A stretch of DNA of 64,000 bases from Clostridium aciditolerans (GCF_016316925.1 NZ_JAEEGB010000014.1:62001-126000); one strand, 5' to 3'; positions 34,539 through 45,072 are shown, counted from the first letter of the stretch. Notes: generated from the sequence alone by a model not told the origin. Translations and numbers: made by a program.

Positions 34539-35420
34539 GTGAAAGTTTTAATTATTGGGGGAACTGGACAATTAGGCAGTCAAATTTATAATATATTAAA
34601 AACAGGTGCTTCTGAATTAGGTAGTATTAGTCGTATATATAGTTTAGCTGAGATTATATCAGTAGGTGCAGATGACTTAAATATAATAGATTTAAATTCT
34701 GTAAGGGAATATATCAGTAAAATAAAGCCAAACGTAATAATAAACTCCGCAGCTTATACAAATGTAGATGGTTGTGAAGAAAATTATGATCTAGCGTTTA
34801 AAGTAAATTCTCTAGGAGCAAGAAATGTTGCCATAGGATGTGAAGATATAGGAGCTAAACTTATTCATATATCTACAGATTATGTGTTTGAAGGTAAGGG
34901 AGTAGAACCTTACAAAGAAAGCGATATTCCATGTCCTATCAGTGCATATGGAAAAACGAAATTTTTAGGTGAGGAATATGTAAAGAGCTTTAGCAGCAGA
35001 TATTTTATAGTAAGAACTGCATGGCTTTATGGATATAATGGCAAAAATTTTGTGAAAACTATTTTAAGTGTTGCAAAATATAAGGGGTATTTAGAAGTTG
35101 TAGATGATCAAAGAGGAAATCCTACTAATGCAGAAGATTTAGCTTATCACATTTTAAAGTTAGCTTTAACAGAAGAATACGGAATTTATCATTGTACAGG
35201 TACAGGAGAATGCAGTTGGTATGATTTTGCATGCAAAATTGTAGAATGCGCAGGTATAGATTGTATAGTTAAAGCTATAAAGTCAGATAAATTAACAAGA
35301 ACTGCTAAAAGACCAGCGTACTCTTCCTTAGACAATATGATGCTTAGATGCTCAGTAGGAGATAAGATGAGGCAATGGGAAGATGCTCTTAAAGTATTTG
35401 TAGATAAGATAAAGATGTAG
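34539..35420 (+). CDS. rmlD: dTDP-4-dehydrorhamnose reductase
   Basis: This 293-residue short-chain dehydrogenase has the NAD(P)-binding GGTGQLGSQ near residues 8-16, the catalytic Tyr-x-x-x-Lys as YGKTK near 137-141 and STDYVFEG near 112. It performs the last step to dTDP-L-rhamnose. The start is GTG at 34539, with GTAGGAGCG upstream, and the gene is closely spaced after rmlA. The rmlB and rmlC partners are 7 kb downstream. Confidence 0.92.
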   Translation: MKVLIIGGTGQLGSQIYNILKTGASELGSISRIYSLAEIISVGADDLNIIDLNSVREYISKIKPNVIINSAAYTNVDGCEENYDLAFKVNSLGARNVAIGCEDIGAKLIHISTDYVFEGKGVEPYKESDIPCPISAYGKTKFLGEEYVKSFSSRYFIVRTAWLYGYNGKNFVKTILSVAKYKGYLEVVDDQRGNPTNAEDLAYHILKLALTEEYGIYHCTGTGECSWYDFACKIVECAGIDCIVKAIKSDKLTRTAKRPAYSSLDNMMLRCSVGDKMRQWEDALKVFVDKIKM

Positions 35421-35550
35421 TTGTATGCTGTAAAGTTTTTAGTGCTTATGAATATAGTAGAGTAACTATCGTTATAAAGTTAATGTTTAAAATAGAATTT
35501 AGGAAAATACTAGTTATTTAAAATAATGATATTTAAAAGGGAACAGTAAA

Positions 35551-36336
35551 ATGAATAAATTTAGAAATTATATATTAAATTTTTTGAAATATAAAAATTT
35601 GATATGGAAATTAACAGTAAAAGATCTAAAAGTAAAATATAAGAGATCATTTTTAGGTATAGCATGGAGTTTATTAAATCCATTGTTAACAATGATTGTA
35701 TTAACAATTGTTTTCCAAAGCATATTTAGATTTAATATTGCTAACTTTCCAGTATATTTGATATCTGGACAAGTGCTTTTTAATTTTTTCTCAGAATCGA
35801 CAAATTTGGCTATGTCATCCATATTTAGAGATGGACAATTGATTAAAAAGGTATATATACCCAAATATATATTCCCCATATCAAAGGTCTTATTTTCGTT
35901 CATTAATATGAGTATTTCTTTGATAGCAATATTTCTAGTGTGCATTTTAACAGGAGTTAAGTTGACCTATGCAGCAATTTTAGCACCATTGGGGCTTATA
36001 TATATTGCTATTTTTAGTATGGGGTTTGGATTAATGTTATGCTCAATTGGAGTGTTTTTTAGAGATTTAGAACATATATATTCTGTAATTTTGACAATTT
36101 GGAGTTATTTAACTCCTGTATTTTATCCTATAAATATTATTCCTCAAAAATATATAATCTTTATATTATATAATCCTATGTACTATTTCATAGATTATTT
36201 TAGGCAAACAATACTATATGGAAATGTCCCTACGTTACAATTAAATTTAGTTTGTTTGGCATGTAGTGTTATTATGTTTATTATAGGATTATACATTTTT
36301 TACAAGTCGCAGGATAAATTTGTAGTTAATATATAA
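35551..36336 (+). CDS. ABC-2 polysaccharide exporter permease (Wzm/TagG type)
   Basis: This 261-residue protein has six membrane helices and an amphipathic N-terminus (LTVKDLKVKYKRSFLGIAWSLLNP) typical of ABC-2 exporters of O-antigen or teichoic acid chains. It pairs with the ATPase gene 25 nt downstream. It should move the finished undecaprenyl-linked glycan across the membrane. The ATG has an AAAGGGAA site. Confidence 0.9.
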   Translation: MNKFRNYILNFLKYKNLIWKLTVKDLKVKYKRSFLGIAWSLLNPLLTMIVLTIVFQSIFRFNIANFPVYLISGQVLFNFFSESTNLAMSSIFRDGQLIKKVYIPKYIFPISKVLFSFINMSISLIAIFLVCILTGVKLTYAAILAPLGLIYIAIFSMGFGLMLCSIGVFFRDLEHIYSVILTIWSYLTPVFYPINIIPQKYIIFILYNPMYYFIDYFRQTILYGNVPTLQLNLVCLACSVIMFIIGLYIFYKSQDKFVVNI

Positions 36337-36361
36337 CTATTTTAAGGAGTGATATCTAAAT

Positions 36362-37096
36362 ATGGAACCAATAATTACAGTTGAAAATGTTTCAATGAGT
36401 TTTAAAACATCAAATGAGAAAATAACTAATTTAAAGGAATTTGTAATTAAAAAGGTGAAAAATCAAATAACTTATAATGAATTTTTGGCTTTAAAGGATA
36501 TTAGTTTTGAAATTAATAGGGGAGACATTTTCGGAATTTTAGGGTTAAATGGTGCTGGAAAGAGTACAATTCTTAAAGTCATTTCAGGAATTTTAAAACC
36601 TACTAAAGGTAAAGTATCCATTAAAGGGAAAATAGCTCCTTTAATAGAGCTAGGGGCAGGATTTGATCCCGAATTGACAGCAAGAGATAACATCTTTTTA
36701 AACGGTGCTATATTGGGATATGATGATAAATTTATTAAGAAAACTTTTGATGAAATAGTAGAGTTCTCAGAATTAAAAAATTTTTTGGATATACCAGTGA
36801 AGAATTTTTCTTCAGGAATGTACGCTAGATTAGGTTTTGCTATAGCTACTGCATTAACTCCAGATATTCTAATTGTAGATGAAATACTTTCTGTTGGGGA
36901 TTTTAAATTTCAAGAAAAATGCCATGAAAAAATTCAGAATATGATCCAAAAGGGTACAACAATTGTTATAGTTTCACATTCAATTAAAGAAATTAGAGAG
37001 TTATGTAATAGAGGGATTGTATTAGAAAAAGGTGAAAAAGTTAAATATGGTAGTATTAATGAGGTATGTGATTACTACTTTCAAAAATATAATTAA
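36362..37096 (+). CDS. ABC exporter ATPase (Wzt/TagH type, without C-terminal domain)
   Basis: This 244-residue ATPase has Walker A GLNGAGKST near residue 61, signature FSSGM near 149 and Walker B ILIVDE near 169. It lacks the C-terminal carbohydrate-binding domain of some Wzt proteins, so chain recognition is probably less specific or done elsewhere. Works with the preceding permease. Confidence 0.92.
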   Translation: MEPIITVENVSMSFKTSNEKITNLKEFVIKKVKNQITYNEFLALKDISFEINRGDIFGILGLNGAGKSTILKVISGILKPTKGKVSIKGKIAPLIELGAGFDPELTARDNIFLNGAILGYDDKFIKKTFDEIVEFSELKNFLDIPVKNFSSGMYARLGFAIATALTPDILIVDEILSVGDFKFQEKCHEKIQNMIQKGTTIVIVSHSIKEIRELCNRGIVLEKGEKVKYGSINEVCDYYFQKYN

Positions 37097-37173
37097 TGAA
37101 AAATAATAAAAGATTTACACAAACCATACTTTGACAAAGTTTAAAATTTTAAACTATAAATAGAAGGTAAAAG

Positions 37174-38121
37174 ATGATGAACAATAAACCACTTATGACA
37201 GTTATAATTCTTTCATATAATAATATACAATATATCATACATGCGATACACTCGGTTATTATGCAGGATTATAATAACATACAGCTTGTAATAAGTGATG
37301 ACTGTTCTGAACATTTTGATGAACAGAAGATATTAAGTTATATAAATAAACATAAGAGAGTTAATATTAAAGACGTAGTCATTTGTAAAAATGATAAGAA
37401 TTTAGGCACAGTAAAGAATATTAATTCTGCCCTTAAACATGCAAATGGAAAATATATAAAATTACTTGCTGCTGATGATCAATTATATGACAATAGCGTA
37501 TTAACGCAATTTGTAAAGTATCTAGAAACAACTGGGGTAATGATAGCAACTTCAACTTGTGCTGTATATGATGAAAAACTTGAGCAAATAAAGTACTTAT
37601 ATCCAGAAACTAACAATAGAAAACTTATTAAAAAGCTTCCTCCTAATAGGTTATATCGAAAGTTAGCAGTATGTAACATAATTGGAGGGGTAGGAGTATG
37701 CATGAGAAAAGATCTTTTGAATAAATACGGTCTTTTTGATGATAGATATCTTCTTACAGAGGATCTACCGACTTGGTTGATACTTTCGAGAAATGGTGTC
37801 AAGATAGGATATATTGACAATGTTACAGTAAAATATAGGCTTAATGGTGTGAGTAATGGGGAGAGCTCGCCATCTACTCAAATATTAAAAGATGATCTGG
37901 TCAAAATAATAGACAATGAGATACTACCTAACCGTTATATGCTTACTACATATGGAAGAAGAGAAGTTAAGTTCATACGTATGAATATGTGTCTTGAGAG
38001 AGATATATTGAAAAAAGCATTAAAAATGCTTTTATTTATGGATGTTATTGTATATAGAAAATTTAAGACTTTAAATTCATATTTAAGGAGATTAATATAT
38101 GGAAAATTATCCAATTTTTAG
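37174..38121 (+). CDS. GT2 family glycosyltransferase
   Basis: This 315-residue GT-A enzyme has the N-terminal TVIILSYNN strand, SDDCSE near residue 48 and a DxD-type LLAADDQLYDN near 100. It has no membrane helices. It resembles the next protein closely over the first 230 residues (shared NLGTVKNIN and AADD blocks), so the two are likely a tandem duplication. The sugar and acceptor are unknown. The last bases overlap the next gene by 23 nt. Confidence 0.88.
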   Translation: MMNNKPLMTVIILSYNNIQYIIHAIHSVIMQDYNNIQLVISDDCSEHFDEQKILSYINKHKRVNIKDVVICKNDKNLGTVKNINSALKHANGKYIKLLAADDQLYDNSVLTQFVKYLETTGVMIATSTCAVYDEKLEQIKYLYPETNNRKLIKKLPPNRLYRKLAVCNIIGGVGVCMRKDLLNKYGLFDDRYLLTEDLPTWLILSRNGVKIGYIDNVTVKYRLNGVSNGESSPSTQILKDDLVKIIDNEILPNRYMLTTYGRREVKFIRMNMCLERDILKKALKMLLFMDVIVYRKFKTLNSYLRRLIYGKLSNF

Positions 38122-39295
38122 TTTTATAATAGTATCTTATAGAAATTATCATTATATTTTCGAATGTATTGATTCAGTATTAACACAAGATTATCCTAAT
38201 ATCGAAATTATTATTAGCAATGATGGCTCTGATGATTTTGATGAAATGGAAATAAGAGATTACATAAATAGATATAAGAGTAAAAATATAAAAAGTGTTG
38301 TTATTAACAATAATTCAACAAATTTAGGTACGGTTAAAAATATCAATAAAGCACTTTCTTTTGCTACTGGGGAATATATTATGATAATTGCTGCTGATGA
38401 TGCCTTATTTAATAATAGTGTATTTAGTAATTTTGCAAATTATTTTGAAGAAAATAAAGATATTTTGGTTGTTACTTCACAATGTAAAATGTATGATATT
38501 GATTTAAAAACATTCCAGACAAATGCAGTTCAACCTAATCAAGTACAGATGATTAAGAATTATACATCATTAGAACTTTATAATGAGATTTCTGTAGCAT
38601 GTCTAATACCAGCTGGAGCATGTTGTTTTAGGCGTGAAATATATAGGAAGTATGGCTATTATGATGAAGAGATTTTTTTAATAGAAGACTGGTCATTTTT
38701 TCTTCGCATAGTGAGGATGGGGGCAAAGATAGGATGGCTTGATATTACAGCTATAAAACATAGAGATGGTGGTATTAGTCATGGTAATGTAAATAATGAT
38801 ACTAAAGCTATGTTTCATTACTATGATGATGTAATTAAAATTACAGAAAAAGAAATTCTGCCGTATATGAATATGTTAACGAGAGATAAAAGAAAGCATG
38901 TTAAAAAAGAATATAATAATGTAAAGATAGGATATGTAAAAAAGTACAAATGGCATCAATATTCGTTTTTAGATAAATTTATTTATTGCGTTACGCATTT
39001 CAGTACAATTTCTAATAAATTATTAGAAAAAACAGGAGTTAACCATAGAAATATGCTAGATAAACTTTCTTCAAAAAAACGTGTACTATTTATATTTGCA
39101 ACTCTCATGTTACTTATATATTCAGTATGTGACTTTAAAAACCTAATGCCTACTACATATGCATTAATCATGAAACTTTTAGTAGGATATATAGGACTTA
39201 CTTGTTTTATAAGTTCATTTGTAATTACTGGTCTTTTAATCTTAAGAAAGATGTTTAGGAAGGTTATGGTGCTAGGAAAGTTGTTTATAAAATAA
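38099..39295 (+). CDS. GT2 family glycosyltransferase with C-terminal membrane helices
   Basis: This 398-residue paralogue of the preceding enzyme has the same opening (SFIIVSYRN), NDGSDD, NLGTVKNIN and IIAADDALFNN motifs, plus a C-terminal extension with two hydrophobic segments (about 325-345 and 360-385) that should tether it to the membrane. An AAGGAG site lies within the previous gene. Specificity cannot be read. Confidence 0.86.
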   Translation: MENYPIFSFIIVSYRNYHYIFECIDSVLTQDYPNIEIIISNDGSDDFDEMEIRDYINRYKSKNIKSVVINNNSTNLGTVKNINKALSFATGEYIMIIAADDALFNNSVFSNFANYFEENKDILVVTSQCKMYDIDLKTFQTNAVQPNQVQMIKNYTSLELYNEISVACLIPAGACCFRREIYRKYGYYDEEIFLIEDWSFFLRIVRMGAKIGWLDITAIKHRDGGISHGNVNNDTKAMFHYYDDVIKITEKEILPYMNMLTRDKRKHVKKEYNNVKIGYVKKYKWHQYSFLDKFIYCVTHFSTISNKLLEKTGVNHRNMLDKLSSKKRVLFIFATLMLLIYSVCDFKNLMPTTYALIMKLLVGYIGLTCFISSFVITGLLILRKMFRKVMVLGKLFIK

Positions 39296-39457
39296 AAAAC
39301 AATAAAAATCTTCTGACAGAATAAGCAGAAAAGCAAGCTAAAACAATATGGATAACTAAGAATTATGGACAAAGTAATATAATAAGTAATACATGCATAT
39401 CTGAATGTAAAAAAGATTTAAAGTTTTATAGTTAAGAAATTAATGGAGGAAGTTTGT

Positions 39458-40279
39458 ATGTTTGATAGTACGGTTAAGATAGGTAATAATGTAACAATAA
39501 AAGAAGGAGTAAGGGTTGGCAAAAATGTTGTAATAGAGGATGATGTGTATCTAGATTATGATTGTATAATAAGAGATAATGTTCATATAAAAAAAGGTAG
39601 TTTCATAGGTGCGAGAAGTATACTTGGAGAATATTTAATGGATTTTTACAAAGATAAAGAAAATAAAGTACATCCACTTGTTATTGGTGAGAACTCATTA
39701 ATAAGAACTGAAAATGTTATATATGGAGATACAGTTATAGGAGATAATTTTCAAAGTGGACATAAGGTTACAATAAGAGAAAATAATAAAATAGGTAATA
39801 ATGTTAGAATAGGAACATTATCAGATATTCAACATCATTGTTATATAGGAAATTATATTAGTATACATAGCAATGTATTTATAGGAGAGGAAAGTAAAAT
39901 AAATGATTATGTATGGATTTTTCCACATGTTGTTTTAACAAACGATCCAGCCCCCCCATCAAATGAGTTATTAGGTGTAACCATTGATTCCTTTGCGGTG
40001 ATTGCAGCAAAAAGTGTTCTTCTACCAGGGGTACATATTCATGAAGATGCTTTAGTTGGTGCAGGAGCAATTGTTACTAAAGATGTTCCTAGTGAAACTG
40101 TTGTAGTAGGAAACCCTGCCAAAGAAATTTCCTCAGTTAGAAAGATAAAAAATAAGATTACAGGTGAGTATACTTATCCTTGGAGAAATACATTTAAAAG
40201 AGGCATGCCTTGGCAGGATTCAGACTACGAAACATGGATAAGAAATATGGATATTAATACGCTAAATATATATAAGTAG
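39458..40279 (+). CDS. Left-handed beta-helix acetyltransferase (QdtC/FdtC-like)
   Basis: This 273-residue protein is built from hexapeptide repeats ([LIV]-G-x-x-x-x: IGNNVTIKEGVRVGKNVVIEDDV and onwards), the fold of trimeric acyl-CoA transferases. Placement directly before QdtA/FdtA- and QdtB/FdtB-like genes suggests it N-acetylates the 3-amino group of a dTDP-3-amino-3,6-dideoxyhexose. The ATG at 39458 is chosen for its ATGGAGGAAG site; an ATG five codons earlier overlaps that site. A C-terminal region (about 235-273) lies outside the helix. Confidence 0.8.
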   Translation: MFDSTVKIGNNVTIKEGVRVGKNVVIEDDVYLDYDCIIRDNVHIKKGSFIGARSILGEYLMDFYKDKENKVHPLVIGENSLIRTENVIYGDTVIGDNFQSGHKVTIRENNKIGNNVRIGTLSDIQHHCYIGNYISIHSNVFIGEESKINDYVWIFPHVVLTNDPAPPSNELLGVTIDSFAVIAAKSVLLPGVHIHEDALVGAGAIVTKDVPSETVVVGNPAKEISSVRKIKNKITGEYTYPWRNTFKRGMPWQDSDYETWIRNMDINTLNIYK

Positions 40280-40287
40280 GTGGGTAA

Positions 40288-40695
40288 ATGTTTAATACAG
40301 GTTTACTAAAATTTAGAGATATAAATGATAAATATGGTCATTTAACTCCTATAGAAGGTAAAATAGATGTACCATTTGAGATAAAGAGGATTTACTATAT
40401 TACCCGAGTTCAAGAGGGGGTTACAAGAGGATTTCACTCTCATAGAAAATTACATCAAGTACTTATTTGCCTAAATGGTTCTGTTAATATAAGACTTAGA
40501 AATTCTAATGATGAAGAAGTTGTACAGCTTAATGATCCATCAATAGGATTATATATAGGTCCTTTAATATGGAGAGAGATGTTTGATTTTACAGAAGGAA
40601 GTGTACTCTTGGTTCTTGCATCTGAATACTATGATGAAAGTGATTATATAAGAAACCATGATTTTTATTTAGAAGAGGCTAGAAAAAGATTTTAA
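40288..40695 (+). CDS. dTDP-4-dehydro-6-deoxyglucose 3,4-ketoisomerase (QdtA/FdtA family)
   Basis: This 135-residue single cupin domain has the family marks: FEIKRIYYI near the N-terminus, TRGFHSHRKLHQVLICLNG with catalytic-type His residues near 50-58, and PSIGLYIGPLIWREM. It moves the keto group of dTDP-4-keto-6-deoxyglucose from C4 to C3. Whether the product is the gluco (Quip) or galacto (Fucp) epimer cannot be told by eye. It lies between the acetyltransferase (8 nt) and the aminotransferase (15 nt). Confidence 0.88.
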   Translation: MFNTGLLKFRDINDKYGHLTPIEGKIDVPFEIKRIYYITRVQEGVTRGFHSHRKLHQVLICLNGSVNIRLRNSNDEEVVQLNDPSIGLYIGPLIWREMFDFTEGSVLLVLASEYYDESDYIRNHDFYLEEARKRF

Positions 40696-40710
40696 AAGGA
40701 AGTGTTAAAT

Positions 40711-41808
40711 ATGAATGTGCCGTTTGTAAGTTTCGAGCCTATGCATAAAGAAATAGAAAGCGAAATAGTTGATAAATTTAAAGAAGTGTATAATAAAAAT
40801 TGGTTTATTCAAGGCGACGAAGTTAAAAAGTTTGAAGAAGAATTTGCAGCTTTTTGTGATGCTAAATATTGTATAGGATGTGGAAATGGACTTGATGCAT
40901 TATATCTTATACTTAGAGGATATGATATAGGTGTTGGTGATGAAGTTATAGTTCCGTCTAATACATATATTGCTACAGCCTTAGCAGTTTCATATACAGG
41001 AGCAAAACCAGTATTTGTTGAACCAGATTTAAATACGTGTAATATAAACTCTGATTTAATAGAAAAGGTAATAACAGATAAAACAAAAGCAATAATGGCA
41101 GTTCATCTTTATGGTCAACCTGCAGATATAGATAGAATTAATGATATAGCACAAAAATATAATTTAAAAGTAATAGAAGATTCAGCACAAGCTCATGGGG
41201 CATTATACAAGGGCAGAAAAACAGGTAGCCTTGGAGATGCGGCAGGCTTTAGTTTTTATCCTGGTAAAAACTTAGGGGCGTTAGGAGATGCTGGGGCAGT
41301 TGTTACAAATGATAAAGAACTTGCAGATAAAATAAGAGCAATAGCAAACTATGGCTCAGATAAGAAATATCATCATATATATAAAGGTACAAATTCAAGA
41401 CTTGATGAAATTCAAGCAGCGTTTTTAAGAATAAAATTAAAAAATTTGGGAAAATGGAATGAAGATAGAATTAGAATAGCACAAAAGTATTTGGAGGGAA
41501 TAAATAATCCTAAAATAATAAAACCCAATATAGCAGGTTATGCAAAATGTGTATGGCATCTTTTTGTTATTAGAACTGAAAAAAGGGATGATTTTGTAAG
41601 ATATTTAAATGATACTGGGGTAGGAACTACGATACACTATCCAATACCTATGCATATGCAAGATGCTTATGCTGATTTAGGCTACAAAAAAGAAGATTTT
41701 CCAATGGCAGAGCAAATATCAGATGAAGTTTTAAGTTTACCTATGTGGTATGGGATGAAAGATGAAGAAGTACAATATGTTATAAATACAATAAATAATT
41801 GGGAATAA
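40711..41808 (+). CDS. dTDP-3-amino-3,6-dideoxyhexose aminotransferase (QdtB/FdtB-like)
   Basis: This 365-residue DegT/DnrJ/EryC1/StrS enzyme is PLP-dependent. It has [13 protein letters not shown] near residue 53, [11 protein letters not shown] near 155 and the PLP lysine in [14 protein letters not shown] near 183. It transfers an amino group to C3 of the keto sugar made by the upstream isomerase. The ATG at 40711 is preferred over a GTG three codons earlier. About 210 nt without a gene follow, then rmlB. Confidence 0.9.
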   Translation: MNVPFVSFEPMHKEIESEIVDKFKEVYNKNWFIQGDEVKKFEEEFAAFCDAKYCIGCGNGLDALYLILRGYDIGVGDEVIVPSNTYIATALAVSYTGAKPVFVEPDLNTCNINSDLIEKVITDKTKAIMAVHLYGQPADIDRINDIAQKYNLKVIEDSAQAHGALYKGRKTGSLGDAAGFSFYPGKNLGALGDAGAVVTNDKELADKIRAIANYGSDKKYHHIYKGTNSRLDEIQAAFLRIKLKNLGKWNEDRIRIAQKYLEGINNPKIIKPNIAGYAKCVWHLFVIRTEKRDDFVRYLNDTGVGTTIHYPIPMHMQDAYADLGYKKEDFPMAEQISDEVLSLPMWYGMKDEEVQYVINTINNWE

Positions 41809-42018
41809 AATACGGAAATATAAGTATAACAAGACTTTAGGTATACAGACTTTAGATTATATCCTACACTAAAATTAATAGATTTTTAGTATTATAAATT
41901 ATATAAACTAAAGTAATTTGTTGAGAAAAGTATTTATAAAATCCTAATAGAATAAAGCAAGGGAAATTTAATTTTTTAGTTAATATAAAAATTTTAGATA
42001 TTTTAATGAGGTGCTAGC

Positions 42019-43077
42019 ATGAAAACATACTTAGTAACTGGTGGAGCTGGTTTTATCGGTTCCAATTTTATTCATTACATGTTAAAGAAATACAACAACA
42101 TAAAAATAATAAATTTAGACAAGTTAACATATGCCGGAAATCTAGAAAATCTAAGAGAAATCCAAAATAATCCTAACTATATCTTTGTACAAGCGGATAT
42201 TTGCGATAAAGAAGAAGTGGAAAATATATTTAAAAAATTTAATATAGATTATGTAATTAATTTTGCTGCAGAATCTCATGTAGATAGAAGTATAAGAGAA
42301 CCGGAAGTATTTGTGAAAACAAATGTATTAGGAACGGTGAATCTCTTAAATATTGCTAAAACTTATTGGGAAACAGAAAAAGGTTTTAAAGAAGGAAAGA
42401 AATATATTCAGATATCTACAGATGAGGTTTATGGTTCACTTGGAGAAACAGGATTCTTTAAGGAAACAACACCGATTGATTCACATAGTCCATATTCATC
42501 TAGTAAAGCTTCAGCAGATTTAATGGTAAAAGCTTACTATGATACTTATAAAATGCCTATAAATATAACTAGGTGCTCTAATAACTATGGGCCTTATCAA
42601 TTTCCAGAAAAACTTATACCTCTTATTATAAATAATTGTTTAAATAAAAATTCTCTTCCTGTATATGGAGATGGGCTAAATATTAGAGACTGGCTTTTTG
42701 TAGAAGATCACTGTAAAGCGATAGATATGGTAATTAATAGCGGAAGATTGGGTGAAGTTTATAATATAGGTGGACATAATGAGAGAACCAATATAAACAT
42801 TGTAAAGACTGTAATATCCTATATTCATGATAATGTAGATTCCTCTGTAACAGAAGCTTTAATAAAATACGTAGAGGATAGAAAAGGTCATGATAGAAGA
42901 TATGGCATAGACCCAACTAAGATAAAAAAAGAATTAGGTTGGCAGCCAGAAACTAAATTTGAAGGTGGAATAGTAAAAACTATACAATGGTATTTAGAAA
43001 ATAAGCAATGGATGCAGAACGTTACCTCTGGAGAGTATCAAAAGTATTATGAAAAAATGTACTTAAAGCATAAATAA
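42019..43077 (+). CDS. rmlB: dTDP-glucose 4,6-dehydratase
   Basis: This 352-residue extended short-chain dehydrogenase has GGAGFIGSNF at residues 7-16, STDEVYG near 134-140 (Asp/Glu of the active site), the YSSSKA Tyr-Lys pair near 160-165 and RCSNNYGPYQFPEK. It makes dTDP-4-keto-6-deoxyglucose, the shared intermediate for rhamnose, the 3-amino and the 4-amino sugars encoded here. An ATG with GAGGTG sets the start. Confidence 0.95.
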   Translation: MKTYLVTGGAGFIGSNFIHYMLKKYNNIKIINLDKLTYAGNLENLREIQNNPNYIFVQADICDKEEVENIFKKFNIDYVINFAAESHVDRSIREPEVFVKTNVLGTVNLLNIAKTYWETEKGFKEGKKYIQISTDEVYGSLGETGFFKETTPIDSHSPYSSSKASADLMVKAYYDTYKMPINITRCSNNYGPYQFPEKLIPLIINNCLNKNSLPVYGDGLNIRDWLFVEDHCKAIDMVINSGRLGEVYNIGGHNERTNINIVKTVISYIHDNVDSSVTEALIKYVEDRKGHDRRYGIDPTKIKKELGWQPETKFEGGIVKTIQWYLENKQWMQNVTSGEYQKYYEKMYLKHK

Positions 43078-43153
43078 GTATAATTTGTATACTTAAGTTT
43101 AAAAATGCACAAATTTAAATTATAAACTCTTAATTCCTAAAAGGAGTGTTATT

Positions 43154-43696
43154 TTGAATAAGTTTAATTTTATAGAAACAAAAATAGAAGGTGCATATAT
43201 AATAGAAACTGTTACATTTGGAGATAACAGGGGATATTTCATGGAAACTTATAATTATGAAGATTTTAAACTTGCTGGTTTAGACATGGTGTTTGTTCAA
43301 GATAATCAATCAAAGTCTAAAAAAGGAGTTTTACGTGGACTTCATTTTCAAAAGACTTACCCTCAGGGTAAGCTAGTAAGAGTAATAAAAGGTAAAGTTT
43401 TTGATGTGGCAGTAGATTTAAGAAAAACTTCAAGAACTTATGGTGAGTGGATAGGAATAATTTTATCAGAAGAAAACAAAAAGCAATTTTACATACCAGA
43501 AGGTTTTGCTCATGGATTTTTAGTTTTATCTGAAGAAGCAGAGTTTTGTTATAAGTGTACAGATTTTTATCATCCAGAAGATGAATCTGGAATAATTTGG
43601 AATGACCCGTATATAAATATTGATTGGCCAATAGAAGATATAGACGAATTAATATTGTCTGATAAGGATAAAAGTTTGTTGCCATTGAAGATTTAA
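43154..43696 (+). CDS. rmlC: dTDP-4-dehydrorhamnose 3,5-epimerase
   Basis: This 180-residue cupin has the catalytic His in RGLHFQ near residue 60, VFDVAVDLRKTS near 77-88 and the C-terminal Tyr region EFCYKCTDFYHPEDE near 131. The start is TTG at 43154, with AAAAGGAGTG upstream. The last 246 bases (43451-43696) are repeated at 45069-45314, downstream of the next gene. Confidence 0.93.
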   Translation: MNKFNFIETKIEGAYIIETVTFGDNRGYFMETYNYEDFKLAGLDMVFVQDNQSKSKKGVLRGLHFQKTYPQGKLVRVIKGKVFDVAVDLRKTSRTYGEWIGIILSEENKKQFYIPEGFAHGFLVLSEEAEFCYKCTDFYHPEDESGIIWNDPYINIDWPIEDIDELILSDKDKSLLPLKI

Positions 43697-43755
43697 GTTG
43701 ATTAGAAAATAAAAATTAATTTTCTACACAGAAGAAATAACAAGGGGAAATGAAA

Positions 43756-45072
43756 ATGTTTGGAAAAAGAAGAATTCGTATTGTATGGTTAGTTAACGAT
43801 AGGTATGTGAATAATTTTATAACCGTCTACAGGGAATCCAAGAAGTCATTTGACTTCGATATAAAGGTTGTTGCTGTACCAAGATTGGGATATGAGTTTT
43901 CACCTTTTATTTCATCAGAGGAAATATTTGAGTATTTGTCAAGAGAAGGAATAGATTGCGTAAATTGTTATGATAAAGATAAAGGGGATTTTATTGACAT
44001 TGAATCTTTTAATGCAGACTATATTTTTACGACAACACCATATGATATTTACCTACCAGAGGAATACCGTTCAGACAAAATAATATATTGTGCAAAATTG
44101 TGTAATATATTATATGGTGCTATTATGACCCCATTGATAGAGGAAAGTGATTACATGAAAAATGCATATATGATTTTTACTTCGGGGAAAAAGTCTGTAC
44201 ATGAGAATAATAAATGCATAGATATAGGATGCATGAAAATAGATGAGTATTTGCATTATGGAAGGAAAAAATTGCGGAAGAATAATAAATTTCAGGTTGC
44301 CTGGAAACCACGTTGGACATTGAATGAGAACGAGTCAAATTTAGTTGCATATATTGATAATTTTTATAAATGGAGTATACAACATTCAGACGTTGAGTTA
44401 TTATTTATTTCTCATCCGATGCTTAAAGAAAATGCTAAGCATATTGGATGGAAAGAATATTATAAATATATGGATTTGTATGAGAAAACAGATAATATTT
44501 CAATTGTTGAGGATGGAAATTTTATGGATGATGTGATGGCTGCAGATGTATTTATTGGGGATATGTGTACAACAATGATTGAGTTTGCAACTACAGGAAA
44601 ACCTATTATATATACAGAAGGTCATGGGTTTGAAAATGAATTGACGAAAGAAGTTATTAATAATTCATATGTAGCAAGAAATTTTCAGGAGATTATTAGC
44701 ATATTATCGGATTTGAAATTTGGTAAAGATCCTATTAAGAAAAAAAGAGAAGACGCAGCTAAATCATATTTTACAGTTCCACCAAAAAAAATGTCCTCAG
44801 CAAAGTATTTGCTGAGTATATTAAAAAAAGATTTTAAAGAGCATCCTTTTATAAAAATGAAACGTATACGTATCGGGGATGAAGTTATAGTAAATGGCTA
44901 TGGGAGTTGTAGTGCTTGGGGTGAAAAGGATAATACCCTTAAAATGGAAAGTGTTCATATGAAGGTTTTGGACATAAGAGAAGATGGAATTAATAAATAC
45001 GGCTGTGCAATAATAGGTAATTCAGATATTACATGTTGGGTTGGAAAAGAAGATGTTATTTACCATAAATAG
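43756..45072 (+). CDS. CDP-glycerol glycerophosphotransferase-like protein with a C-terminal SH3-like domain
   Basis: This 438-residue protein has a middle part that resembles TagB/TagF-type polyol-phosphate transferases: QVAWKPRWT near residue 177, ELLFISHP-ML near 214, VEDGNFMDDVMAADVFIGDMCTTMIEFATTGKPIIY near 251-286. The last 70 residues (from RIGDEVIVNGYGS) look like a small SH3-like wall-binding domain. The ATG at 43756 has AGGGG upstream. It lies between two copies of the rmlC tail, and a decayed copy lies at 52062-52623. The substrate is uncertain, since no CDP-glycerol synthesis gene is nearby. Confidence 0.68.
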   Translation: MFGKRRIRIVWLVNDRYVNNFITVYRESKKSFDFDIKVVAVPRLGYEFSPFISSEEIFEYLSREGIDCVNCYDKDKGDFIDIESFNADYIFTTTPYDIYLPEEYRSDKIIYCAKLCNILYGAIMTPLIEESDYMKNAYMIFTSGKKSVHENNKCIDIGCMKIDEYLHYGRKKLRKNNKFQVAWKPRWTLNENESNLVAYIDNFYKWSIQHSDVELLFISHPMLKENAKHIGWKEYYKYMDLYEKTDNISIVEDGNFMDDVMAADVFIGDMCTTMIEFATTGKPIIYTEGHGFENELTKEVINNSYVARNFQEIISILSDLKFGKDPIKKKREDAAKSYFTVPPKKMSSAKYLLSILKKDFKEHPFIKMKRIRIGDEVIVNGYGSCSAWGEKDNTLKMESVHMKVLDIREDGINKYGCAIIGNSDITCWVGKEDVIYHK

